Source of the DNA: Methylobacter sp.
Lineage (GTDB): Bacteria; Pseudomonadota; Gammaproteobacteria; Methylococcales; Methylomonadaceae
Assembly: GCA_023229605.1 (NCBI GenBank)
Contig: JALNYY010000091.1
Location: 1 to 17,506, forward strand
DNA: 17,506 bases
Reading direction: 5' to 3'
Shown piece by piece: positions 1 through 7,031 of this stretch (the first letter of the stretch is position 1; each line of letters starts with the position of its first letter). A program made the translations under genes and the position numbers. The notes beneath the pieces are model-generated. The model searched no databases. It was not told where the DNA came from and saw nothing but the letters and a program-made list of their open reading frames with translations.

Positions 1-65
1 TACTGACAAAATCCGAAAAGATATTTTCTTATAATAAAGTCGACCTTCCGACTTCCACCGGGCTT

Positions 66-129
66 GTCCAACAACCGGTTCAGATTGTGGCTCGCTATCG
101 CTCACACAATCTAACCTTATTCGTTATAC
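66..129. other. attC-like recombination site of a gene cassette
   Basis: A 64-bp segment has the outer boxes of an integron attC site: GTCCAAC at 66-72 (RYYYAAC type) and GTTATAC at 123-129 (GTTRRRY-like, one base off consensus). Between them is an imperfect hairpin: 77-80 pairs with 113-116 and 82-89 (AGATTGTG) pairs perfectly with 105-112 (CACAATCT), leaving one extrahelical base at C81. A single bulged base in the inner arms is typical of attC sites. Orientation is ambiguous. The stop codon of the adjacent minus-strand gene overlaps the outer box and intI lies divergent, which fits an array running leftward. The bulge position matches the classical pattern better if the site is read on the plus strand. 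Bases 1-65 would be the start of the neighbouring cassette; I see no gene there, only a small dyad at 37-54. Confidence 0.6.
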
Positions 130-747
130 GCGACCTTGCACATATGGTAAAAACTTGCCGTGACATTTTCGATATTTATCCCTTCCGCAAAAACATCCCT
201 GATGTTTTGTTAAACCTTGAGATAGCATTAAAGAAAGACCTTTCTTCATTTCCTGCAAGATTTCCCAAATTTTCAGTTCTTCACCGCTCAAAGCTAATTG
301 GTATTCATACGCCCTAGAGCCTTTGTTTTCTATTTTAAATAGCATCTCGCATACTGAAATTAAATCGTCCACCAAGGAATTACCAGAAATGTTTATTCTG
401 ATGTTGTCGACTTGAGAGCGGCTATAAACACGCCCTTTATCTTCTAGGAACAAGATTTCGGAAAAAGGCACTGGTTTTGGTGTTATATCAAGCAATTCGT
501 TGTTGTCAGATCTCCAAACTGCATGAAACTCAGCTTCTATTAAGTTTTGCGTTTTCCAAATTTGCCAACCGACTATTTGAGAACCACCTTCGCTTTTTAT
601 TTTTTCAGCGACATTTGGAAAACACTCGTTAATTAGAGCACGGCTATCCGGCTTAACTGCAACGTAGATAGGTTGAGCATCTATTCCAATTGCCTCGATA
701 AGCTTGCTAACGTCTTGATCTTCTGGTGCGGGAACTTTAGGTATCAT
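124..747 (-). CDS. SEC-C motif protein encoded by an integron gene cassette
   Basis: 207-residue protein of unknown function. The last ~30 residues hold a SEC-C type zinc-binding motif (CFCGRDKYRKCHG), also found at the SecA C-terminus and in many stand-alone proteins. The upstream ~150 residues (GWQIW, AEFHAVW, LLDITPKP, ILFLEDKG) resemble a small alpha/beta domain common in SEC-C cassette proteins, but I cannot assign an activity. The frame is open back to 843, but I chose the ATG at 747. It has a weak GGATAG upstream and sits 18 bp inside a GTTATAC core box, where cassette ORFs usually start; the extra N-terminal residues would be encoded by recombination-site DNA. The TAA stop overlaps the attC outer box, typical of cassette genes. 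The gene is visibly AT-rich compared with its neighbours, consistent with horizontal acquisition. Confidence 0.7.
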   Translation of the reverse strand: MIPKVPAPEDQDVSKLIEAIGIDAQPIYVAVKPDSRALINECFPNVAEKIKSEGGSQIVGWQIWKTQNLIEAEFHAVWRSDNNELLDITPKPVPFSEILFLEDKGRVYSRSQVDNIRINISGNSLVDDLISVCEMLFKIENKGSRAYEYQLALSGEELKIWEILQEMKKGLSLMLSQGLTKHQGCFCGRDKYRKCHGKFLPYVQGRV

Positions 748-898
748 GCTAATTCTATCCGAACGTATAACGTTAAGTAGACACCTTTTTAGGTGTATAT
801 TAAATTCAAATTGCCAGCGTATAACGGTGTATAATGCCGCCAACTTAAGTTGTTAGGCTGGATTCTATAGTAATTACATCGCTGATAGCAACCTCTTT
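748..898. other. Candidate attI region and intI upstream region
   Basis: This 150-bp gap between the cassette gene and intI is dense in recombination-type motifs. There are core boxes GTTATAC on the minus strand at 765-771 and 819-825 (both inside a perfect 9-bp repeat CGTATAACG, 54 bp apart), GTTAAGT at 772-778 (+) and GTTAGGC at 852-858 (+, perfect GTTRRRY). There is also a hairpin ACACCT-TTTT-AGGTGT at 781-796 and a palindrome CAACTTAAGTTG at 841-852. Position next to intI makes this the expected place for attI. A possible intI -10 (TATAGT, 866-871) has no convincing -35. Which box is the real attI crossover point cannot be settled by eye; a degenerate second attC (765-858) is the alternative. 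Confidence 0.45.
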
Positions 899-1873
899 AT
901 GCAAAATCAAAACACACCTCCCAAACTACTGGATCAGGTGCGAGATCGCATTCGCGTCAAGCACTACAGTATCCGTACAGAAACGCAATATGTACAATGG
1001 ATCAAACGATTTATTTTGTTTCATAACAAACGGCATCCGCAAGAGATGGGGACTGCGGAGGTGGAGGCGTTTTTAACGCACTTGGCTGTTGAAGGTCTGG
1101 TGGCGGCTTCGACGCAGAACCAAGCGTTGTCGGCACTGCTGTTTTTATACAAAGAAGTGTTAGGGATAGATTTACCGTGGTTGAATAATGTGGTGCGCGC
1201 CAAGCAGCCACAACGCTTGCCGGTGGTGTTGACGCGTTCGGAGGTACGGGAGGTGCTGGCGCGGATGAAAGGCATGCATGGGTTGATGGCGAATATGCTG
1301 TACGGAACCGGGATGCGCTTGATGGAATGCGTACGTTTGCGAGTTAAGGACGTGGATTTTGAGCGTAATGAGATTCTGATCCGTGACGGCAAGGGCGGGA
1401 AAGATAGGGTAACGATGTTGCCGTCTTCGATAGCGACCGGGTTGCAGGCGCATTTGGAACAGCGGCGGATGTTGTTTGAAGACGATAAACGTATCGGCAA
1501 GGCGAATGCTTTTCTGCCGGATGCGTTGGCGACCAAGTATCCGAATGCGGCAGCGGAATGGTGCTGGCAGTATATTTTTCCTTCCGGCAGTTATTCGGTT
1601 GATCCGCGCAGCGGTGCCGAGCGCCGCCATCATATTGACGAAAAACTATTGCAACGGGCGATGAAGAAAGCGGTTTCGGCTGCGGATATTGCCAAACCGG
1701 CAACGCCGCATACGTTGAGGCATTCGTTTGCGACACATCTGCTGGAAGCGGGTTATGACATCCGCACGGTGCAGGAATTGCTGGGGCATAGCGATGTCTC
1801 TACAACCATGATTTATACCCATGTATTGAATAAAGGCGGCAGGGGCGTGTTGAGCCCATTGGATCAGCTCTGA
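899..1873 (+). CDS. intI: Integron integrase IntI (tyrosine recombinase)
   Basis: 324-residue site-specific tyrosine recombinase that inserts and excises gene cassettes at attI and attC sites. The N-terminal SAM-like core-binding domain is at about residues 10-95. The catalytic domain carries R140 (GTGMRLMECVRLRVKD), H271 and R274 (PHTLRHSFATH), H297 (LLGHSDV) and the nucleophile Y306 (IYTHVL). The extra segment at about residues 205-245 (YPNAAAEW, WQYIFPS, DPRSG, RRHH) is the patch that distinguishes IntI from XerC/XerD and binds the flipped-out attC bases. Length is normal and all catalytic residues are present, so it is probably functional. The ATG has no good Shine-Dalgarno, so translation may be weak. 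It is divergent from the cassette gene, the usual integron layout. I see no convincing LexA box. Confidence 0.92.
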   Translation: MQNQNTPPKLLDQVRDRIRVKHYSIRTETQYVQWIKRFILFHNKRHPQEMGTAEVEAFLTHLAVEGLVAASTQNQALSALLFLYKEVLGIDLPWLNNVVRAKQPQRLPVVLTRSEVREVLARMKGMHGLMANMLYGTGMRLMECVRLRVKDVDFERNEILIRDGKGGKDRVTMLPSSIATGLQAHLEQRRMLFEDDKRIGKANAFLPDALATKYPNAAAEWCWQYIFPSGSYSVDPRSGAERRHHIDEKLLQRAMKKAVSAADIAKPATPHTLRHSFATHLLEAGYDIRTVQELLGHSDVSTTMIYTHVLNKGGRGVLSPLDQL

Positions 1874-2002
1874 CGCTCTATATTGCGGACGCTCACGACT
1901 TGCGCCTTTCTTGACTACCTCGTCCGGCACATGCGCCTCTATCCGTACCTCTTCGCAAAACCGCATTAACCCGTCTCTTTTATGTTTTTTATTGAAAAAC
2001 AT
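1646..2002 (-). pseudogene. Unrecognised ORF behind intI, probably a gene remnant
   Basis: A minus-strand frame starts with ATG at 2002 preceded by a good Shine-Dalgarno (AGGAG, about 8 nt upstream). Its first ~43 residues (MFFNKKHKRDG..., FCEEVRIEAHVPDEVVKKG) lie outside intI and look protein-like: charged, with no low-complexity sequence. The rest of the frame runs antisense through the intI 3' end, so the natural C-terminus is probably lost. The simplest reading is the 5' part of a gene truncated when the integron end was placed here. I do not recognise the family. A short intact gene that happens to read into intI is possible. Confidence 0.25.
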
Positions 2003-2094
2003 GGCTTAATCTCCTATCCTCCACGCTGAGGTTTTGGCTGGGAGGTTAAAGCCCGTTGCTCACTATGCTCTAAACTACTCGCATTGGAGACTGT

Positions 2095-3648
2095 ATGAAG
2101 ATTGGTATACCTAAAGAGATTCACCCGGGTGAAAAACGTGTGGCCACTACGCCTGAGGCCGCAGAACAAATTATAAAACTGGGTTTTTCCGTCCTGGTCG
2201 AAAGCGGCGCGGGACTTAACGCTAATATTTCCGATGAAGCCTACAAAGAAGTGGGGGTTGAAATCGTCGATAATGCCAAGACGCTATGGGACAAAGCGGA
2301 CATCGTCATGAAAGTCCGCGCACCCGAGCGCCACCCCGAGCTGGCGATCGACGAAATCGACCTGTTACCCGAAGGCGGCCGCTTAATCAGTTTTATCTGG
2401 CCTGCGCAAAACGAAGAATTAATGCAGAAACTGGCCGCCAAAAATGCCACGGTGCTGGCTATGGACAGCGTGCCGCGCATGTCTAGGGCGCAAAAGCTCG
2501 ATGCGCTCAGTTCCATGGCCAATATTGCCGGTTATCGCGCCGTCATTGAGGCGGCACAACATTTCGGCCGGTTTTTTACCGGACAGATTACCGCCGCAGG
2601 CAAAATCCCGCCCGCCAAGGTGCTGGTGATCGGCGCAGGCGTTGCAGGTCTTGCCGCGATCGGTACCGCAAAGAGCATGGGCGCTATCGTCAGGGCTTTC
2701 GATACCCGGCCCGAAGTTAAAGAACAAATTGAAAGCATGGATGCCGAGTTTTTAATGCTGGACTTTAAAGAAGAAGGTACAGGTACCGGCGGCTACGCCA
2801 AAACCATGTCCAAGGAATTCATCGAAGCCGAAATGGCTTTGTTTGCCAGACAGGCGATGGAAGTGGACATTATTATCACCACCGCGCTGATTCCCGGCAA
2901 ACCGGCACCCAAACTGATCACGGAAGGCATGGTTAAATCCATGAAGCCGGGCAGTATTATTGTCGATCTGGCTGCGGAACAAGGCGGCAACTGCGCGTTG
3001 ACCGAGAAGGACCAAGTTGCGGTGCAGCATGGCGTGACGATTATCGGTTACAGCAATTTACCCAGCCGCTTGGCGAACCAATCGAGCCAGCTTTATGCAA
3101 CCAACCTCAGGCATTTGTTAACCGAACTGTGCCCCGAAAAAAACGGCACGATCAACGTCAACATGGAAGACGAAGTGATACGCGGCACTACGGTGATTAA
3201 AGAAGGTAAAATCACCTGGCCGCCGCCACCACCGAAACTCTCCGCCGCCCCTGCCCCGCAGACCGAGGCGCCCGCTTGTGCTGCGGTACAGGAACAGAAA
3301 AAACCAAGCGTGATTAAACAGTTTATACCGCTGGTTATTGCCGGACTCGCTCTATTCGGCATCGGGGCGGTTGCCCCTGCGTCGTTCATGACGCACTTTA
3401 CGGTGTTTGTGCTGGCTTGTTTCATCGGTTATCAGGTGATATGGAATGTGACCGCATCTCTACATACTCCTTTGATGAGTGTGACCAATGCCATTAGCGG
3501 CATTATTGTGATAGGCGCTTTGGTGCAGGTTTCCTCACCGACCTTAAATATCAGCATCCTTGCCGGATCGGCGATACTCATTGCATCTATCAATATTGCC
3601 GGCGGCTTTTTAGTCACCCGTCGTATGTTAGAAATGTTCAGAAAATAA
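2095..3648 (+). CDS. pntA: NAD(P) transhydrogenase subunit alpha
   Basis: 517 residues, close to E. coli PntA (510). It is the alpha subunit of the inner-membrane proton-translocating transhydrogenase, which reduces NADP+ with NADH using proton motive force. The NAD(H)-binding domain I shows the start MKIGIPKEIHPGEKRVA, the RQD-loop region around 128-150 (RMSRAQKLDALSSMANIAGY) and the Rossmann motif GAGVAG at 180-185. A Pro/Ala-rich linker (about 375-401) leads to four predicted membrane helices (about 409-426, 432-450, 463-482, 487-507). The ATG is preceded by GGAG with 5-nt spacing. pntB starts 12 bp downstream, so the two are co-transcribed. In methylotrophs this enzyme can balance NADH and NADPH from C1 oxidation; the link to the nearby H4MPT genes is inference. 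Confidence 0.97.
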   Translation: MKIGIPKEIHPGEKRVATTPEAAEQIIKLGFSVLVESGAGLNANISDEAYKEVGVEIVDNAKTLWDKADIVMKVRAPERHPELAIDEIDLLPEGGRLISFIWPAQNEELMQKLAAKNATVLAMDSVPRMSRAQKLDALSSMANIAGYRAVIEAAQHFGRFFTGQITAAGKIPPAKVLVIGAGVAGLAAIGTAKSMGAIVRAFDTRPEVKEQIESMDAEFLMLDFKEEGTGTGGYAKTMSKEFIEAEMALFARQAMEVDIIITTALIPGKPAPKLITEGMVKSMKPGSIIVDLAAEQGGNCALTEKDQVAVQHGVTIIGYSNLPSRLANQSSQLYATNLRHLLTELCPEKNGTINVNMEDEVIRGTTVIKEGKITWPPPPPKLSAAPAPQTEAPACAAVQEQKKPSVIKQFIPLVIAGLALFGIGAVAPASFMTHFTVFVLACFIGYQVIWNVTASLHTPLMSVTNAISGIIVIGALVQVSSPTLNISILAGSAILIASINIAGGFLVTRRMLEMFRK

Positions 3649-3660
3649 CAGGAGAATATG

Positions 3661-5052
3661 ATGTCCCATAGTTTAGTCACGATGTCTTACATCGTCGCCA
3701 CCATTCTGTTCATTTTTAGCCTGAGCGGTTTAAGTAATCAGGAAACGGCCCGCAAAGGCAATTATTACGGCATGTTAGGCATGGCGATTGCCATTATCGC
3801 TACCGCGTTAAGCGCATCGGTTACCTCATACACCATTTTAATCGTTGCCTTGTTAATCGGCGGCGCTATCGGCGCCAGAGCCGCATTAAAAGTTGAAATG
3901 ACTCAAATGCCTGAGCTGGTCGCTATCATGCACAGCCTGGTGGGTATGGCTGCCGTGTTGGTCGGTTATGCCAATTTCATGGATACCACTACAAACTTGA
4001 GCGGGGTAGAAAAAACCATCCATGAACTGGAAATTTACATCGGCATACTGATCGGGGCGGTAACCTTTTCCGGTTCGGTGATCGCTTTCGGCAAACTCAG
4101 CGAACGCATCAGCGGCAAACCGATGTTACTGCCGGGCCGTCATTGGTTCAATTTAACGCTGCTGATTGCAGCCGTGGTTTTGGGTTGGATGTTTTTACAA
4201 GAAACCGAAACCGGCGGCGGCTCCTTGCCTTTATGGATTATGACCGGGATTGCCCTGGTGTTCGGCATACACATGGTCATGGCTATCGGCGGCGCCGATA
4301 TGCCGGTGGTAGTGTCGATGCTGAACAGCTATTCGGGATGGGCGGCTGCGGCAACCGGTTTTATGTTAAGCAACGACCTGTTGATTGTGACCGGCGCATT
4401 GGTCGGCAGCAGCGGCGCTATCTTGAGTTACATTATGTGCCGTGCGATGAACCGCAATTTTATCAGCGTTATTGCCGGCGGTTTCGGCACCGGCTCAGGT
4501 GGCGAAGCGGCAGTCATTGAAGGCGAAGTAACGCCGATCAGCGCGGATGAAACCGCACAATTGTTGCTGGATGCAAAAAGCATCATGATCATTCCCGGCT
4601 ACGGCATGGCGGTTGCGCAAGCTCAGCACACGGTTAATGAAATCACCAAGCTGCTGCGGGATAAAGGCAAGAAAGTCGGTTTCGGCATCCATCCGGTTGC
4701 AGGAAGAATGCCCGGCCACATGAACGTGCTGTTGGCCGAAGCCAAAGTGCCTTACGACATCGTTTATGAGATGGACGAAATCAACGAAGACTGGGGACAT
4801 GTCGACGTATCCATCGTGATCGGCGCCAACGACATCGTCAATCCGTCAGCGCTGGATGATCCCAACAGCCCTATTGCCGGTATGCCGGTGTTGGAATGTT
4901 GGAAAGGCGAAACCACCATCGTGCTTAAACGCAGCATGGCGTCAGGCTATGCGGGCGTGGGCAACCCTTTATTCGTACTGGAAAACACCCGCATGTTGTT
5001 TGGCGATGCCAATGCAACTATGCAGGCTGTGTTGAAGGCGTTGAAGGGGTAA
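3661..5052 (+). CDS. pntB: NAD(P) transhydrogenase subunit beta
   Basis: 463 residues (E. coli PntB 462), the partner of PntA. The N-terminal ~260 residues are a multi-helix membrane domain with conserved GGAIGARAALKVEMTQMPE and GRHWFNL stretches. The C-terminal domain III binds NADP(H): IIPGYGMAVAQAQH, GRMPGHMNVLLAEA and the GANDIVNPSA segment are all present. Two consecutive ATG codons are possible starts (3658 and 3661). I chose the second because the GGAG at 3651-3654 is 6 nt from it and only 3 nt from the first; the proteins differ by one Met. The gene is followed directly by a strong hairpin terminator. Confidence 0.97.
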   Translation: MSHSLVTMSYIVATILFIFSLSGLSNQETARKGNYYGMLGMAIAIIATALSASVTSYTILIVALLIGGAIGARAALKVEMTQMPELVAIMHSLVGMAAVLVGYANFMDTTTNLSGVEKTIHELEIYIGILIGAVTFSGSVIAFGKLSERISGKPMLLPGRHWFNLTLLIAAVVLGWMFLQETETGGGSLPLWIMTGIALVFGIHMVMAIGGADMPVVVSMLNSYSGWAAAATGFMLSNDLLIVTGALVGSSGAILSYIMCRAMNRNFISVIAGGFGTGSGGEAAVIEGEVTPISADETAQLLLDAKSIMIIPGYGMAVAQAQHTVNEITKLLRDKGKKVGFGIHPVAGRMPGHMNVLLAEAKVPYDIVYEMDEINEDWGHVDVSIVIGANDIVNPSALDDPNSPIAGMPVLECWKGETTIVLKRSMASGYAGVGNPLFVLENTRMLFGDANATMQAVLKALKG

Positions 5053-5064
5053 GGTTTGAAAATC

Positions 5065-5093
5065 AAGTTGGGGGCTCTTTTGCGCCCCAACTT
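5065..5093. terminator. Hairpin terminator between pntB and the diguanylate cyclase gene
   Basis: Perfect 9-bp inverted repeat AAGTTGGGG (5065-5073) / CCCCAACTT (5085-5093) with an 11-nt loop, starting 12 bp after the pntB stop. It is followed on the plus strand by TTTTCCCCTT, a short U tract. The convergent diguanylate cyclase gene ends 18 bp beyond it, so the hairpin may serve both directions, though the minus-strand T tract (GATTTTC) is weaker. Confidence 0.8.
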
Positions 5094-5110
5094 TTCCCCT
5101 TAATTTAAGC

Positions 5111-6208
5111 TTATAACACCTGTTTATCTGAAACAACCCCGCCATTTTCCACGCGATTCCGGCCATTATGTTTGGCCCTGTACAAGGCGGAATCGGCCGC
5201 TTTAACCAGGCGCGTGGCAATTTCGTCGTCTACTGGGATAGATAGGCTATCCGGCGCATAAGTTGACACGCCGATAGAAACGGTAACCGAAATGGACATA
5301 CTATTAAATTCAATGAGCAGCGCCTGGATCGTTTTGCGCACCCGCTCTGCCGTTTCTAGGGCCTTGGCTTCGCCGGTATTCGCCAATAAAGCGACAAACT
5401 CTTCACCGCCGTAACGGACAAATACATCATTGTTTCTTAACTGGTTTCTTATGGCCGCAGCCACCAGGGAAAGAACCCTATCTCCGCCCTGATGACCAAA
5501 TCGGTCATTAACCGACTTAAAATAATCTATATCGAAAAACTGGCAGGATAACGGCTCTGCATTGCGTTGGCAGCAGCGTAGTTCTTCGCCTATACGTTGT
5601 TCCAAAAAACGTCTGTTATTAACGCCCGTTAATGCATCGACATAACTGACCCGTCTCATTTCTTCGACGTTAAGATTATTTTCCAGACAAACACTGACTA
5701 CAGAGCTGAGGTGTTCAATGAAATCTGTCGCCATATTGCCGGAGAATCTATCGGGTTGATAGCTGCCCAGATTCAAAGTTCCCAGATATTTGCCGCGGCG
5801 GGTTAATGGCGTAATCGCAACACTGGTCGGTTGTCTTTCAATGTGCGAAAAAAAACCGGCGCATAGAATATCTTCATAAACGCCGATATAGGGCTGAATG
5901 GCAGTTGATTTTAATGGCTTGTCCAACAGCATTAAGCCGTTTTTTAAACTGCTTGGGTAACTATTAAGCGTTTTGGCGATCTCACCGGCTTCGTCGATCA
6001 AGCATAAACTGACTACATCAAGATCAAAATATTTTTTGGACTCTTCAAGCAGGTGGTCAATAATGTCAGACAAGGAATTGAGCTTTAGCAATCTCAACTC
6101 GAACGCCTGAAACTTCAGCAAGGTCGCGCTGTTTTGCTGAACGCGGTCAAGCATGGTTTCTAAATGGCTTTGCAGCTGAGCTAAATCAGTGGTTATATCT
6201 TCTTCCAA
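5111..6208 (-). CDS. Diguanylate cyclase with N-terminal DUF484/GAF-like domain
   Basis: 365-residue soluble protein predicted to make cyclic di-GMP from two GTP. Residues 1-30 look helical or coiled coil. Residues about 40-180 resemble the GAF-fold DUF484 domain (GTLNLGSYQPDRFSGNMATDFIEHL), a likely sensory input. The GGDEF domain starts at DALTGVNNR (191-199) and has the active-site signature GGEEF at 267-271. RNND (258-261) lies five residues ahead, the inhibitory I-site RxxD, so product feedback is expected. There are no membrane helices. The start at 6208 is TTG, with a weak AGAG upstream; no in-frame ATG with a better RBS lies nearby. It stands alone, convergent with pntB. The ligand of the N-terminal domain is unknown. 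Confidence 0.9.
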   Translation of the reverse strand: MEEDITTDLAQLQSHLETMLDRVQQNSATLLKFQAFELRLLKLNSLSDIIDHLLEESKKYFDLDVVSLCLIDEAGEIAKTLNSYPSSLKNGLMLLDKPLKSTAIQPYIGVYEDILCAGFFSHIERQPTSVAITPLTRRGKYLGTLNLGSYQPDRFSGNMATDFIEHLSSVVSVCLENNLNVEEMRRVSYVDALTGVNNRRFLEQRIGEELRCCQRNAEPLSCQFFDIDYFKSVNDRFGHQGGDRVLSLVAAAIRNQLRNNDVFVRYGGEEFVALLANTGEAKALETAERVRKTIQALLIEFNSMSISVTVSIGVSTYAPDSLSIPVDDEIATRLVKAADSALYRAKHNGRNRVENGGVVSDKQVL

Positions 6209-6265
6209 GTTATTCTCTGAATAATTAAGACAATCCCATAAGCCTAGCAGCTTCCTGAAAAAAAC

Positions 6266-6346
6266 TCAGTCGCTTGCACAGATTTCCTGAATTATTTTTT
6301 CTTGTTCCTTGCATTGACCGGGAAGAGTACCCGCTTTTTCGGCCAT
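6266..6346 (-). CDS. Possible 26-residue small protein
   Basis: An ATG at 6344-6346 is preceded by AGGGA with 7-nt spacing, a better ribosome binding site than several long genes here have. The frame encodes 26 residues beginning MAEKAGTLPGQCKEQEKI, hydrophilic, with cysteines at 12 and 23, ending in TGA followed by a T7 run. It lies between the marR stop (58 bp upstream) and the diguanylate cyclase gene, on the same strand, so it could be read from the marR transcript. I know no family for it. Chance is possible at this length; conservation in related genomes would decide. Confidence 0.4.
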   Translation of the reverse strand: MAEKAGTLPGQCKEQEKIIQEICASD

Positions 6347-6403
6347 ATTAACATCCCTTATGTGACGATATGCATACTCGCCGGTATTTATAGTCCGCCA
6401 GTG

Positions 6404-6958
6404 TCAAATAACGGTATGTTCCTGGCATATTTTCTCACTGTCGACTTGGCTAAGCTGTTCATTGGTTAAGCCGCAAACAAAACCATCCGAAGTCATGGTG
6501 AAATATTTGCAAGTTTTACAAAGCCCGAATGATTGGGATTTATTAGCTTTTTGCAGCGCGGTCAGTGCATTAACAAAAATATTTTCCTGGCTTTCATTTT
6601 CATTGAATATTGCCGAAGCCTGGCTGTATAAATCTGACGGACGGGCTTTATTCAAGATAACATCGCCTTCAGTCAAAAGACTGAGATGCACCATGCGCCG
6701 GTCATTTGCATCGGCTGTTTTCTTTATGTAGCCTTTTTTTTCCAGCAGCAGCAAGGTTTGGGAAACAGTGCCGCGGGTCATGCCCAGATAATTGGTCAGC
6801 GCTGCCGGGGTATCGCTGTAGCGGTTGCAGCGGGACAAATAGTCCATCACCTGCAAATGAACCGGCTGCAATCCTAGTTCCGTGCACTTCTTACGTTCTT
6901 CGGACCGGATCAGCGCCGACATCCGCTCGATCAGGTCAAATACATCAACTTTTTCCAT
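6404..6958 (-). CDS. MarR-family regulator with C-terminal Cys/His cluster
   Basis: About 184 residues. It has a winged helix-turn-helix core typical of MarR proteins (helices around LQPVHLQVMDYLSR and TNYLGMTRGTVSQTLLLLEKKGYIKK, wing at DANDRRMVHLSLL). After the dimerisation helix comes an unusual tail with CxxC (LCKTCKY), a third Cys (FVCGLT) and CxxH (ICQEH): residues 152, 155, 167, 183 and 186 counted from the upstream ATG. This arrangement could bind zinc or an iron-sulfur cluster, making the protein a candidate metal or redox sensor; that is inference. The ATG at 6958 has AGG four bases upstream; an ATG at 6973 adds five residues but has no RBS. It lies downstream of the MfnF-like gene on the same strand, 73 bp away, with a palindrome at its start. 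Confidence 0.85.
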   Translation of the reverse strand: MEKVDVFDLIERMSALIRSEERKKCTELGLQPVHLQVMDYLSRCNRYSDTPAALTNYLGMTRGTVSQTLLLLEKKGYIKKTADANDRRMVHLSLLTEGDVILNKARPSDLYSQASAIFNENESQENIFVNALTALQKANKSQSFGLCKTCKYFTMTSDGFVCGLTNEQLSQVDSEKICQEHTVI

Positions 6959-6964
6959 AGAGCC

Positions 6965-6988
6965 TGTAAACATTTATTAATGTTGACA
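6965..6988. promoter_or_regulatory. Palindrome at the marR start, candidate operator
   Basis: Inverted repeat TGTAAACAT (6965-6973) / ATGTTGACA (6980-6988), 8 of 9 positions complementary, 6-bp AT-only spacer. It lies just upstream of the preferred marR start (6958), where MarR proteins usually bind to repress themselves. The core ACATTTATTAATGT closely matches the dyad upstream of fae (10495-10509). Function is inferred from position and symmetry. Confidence 0.5.
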
Positions 6989-7031
6989 AAAAATAATATT
7001 CTAACACAACTAATCAGGTATCGAATCGATA

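Noticed and set aside
748..843. N-terminal extension of the SEC-C gene to a start at 843
   Set aside because: It would be coded by the recombination-site region with core boxes and a hairpin; the ATG at 747 lies just inside a core box as expected for a cassette.
1011..1736. Several long minus-strand frames across intI
   Set aside because: They are antisense to a clearly conserved integrase and have no recognisable domains or ribosome sites.
6387..6407. Promoter for the small ORF using TTGACA (6402-6407) and TATAAA (6387-6392) on the minus strand
   Set aside because: Both boxes look good but are only 9 bp apart, and TTGACA contains the marR stop codon.
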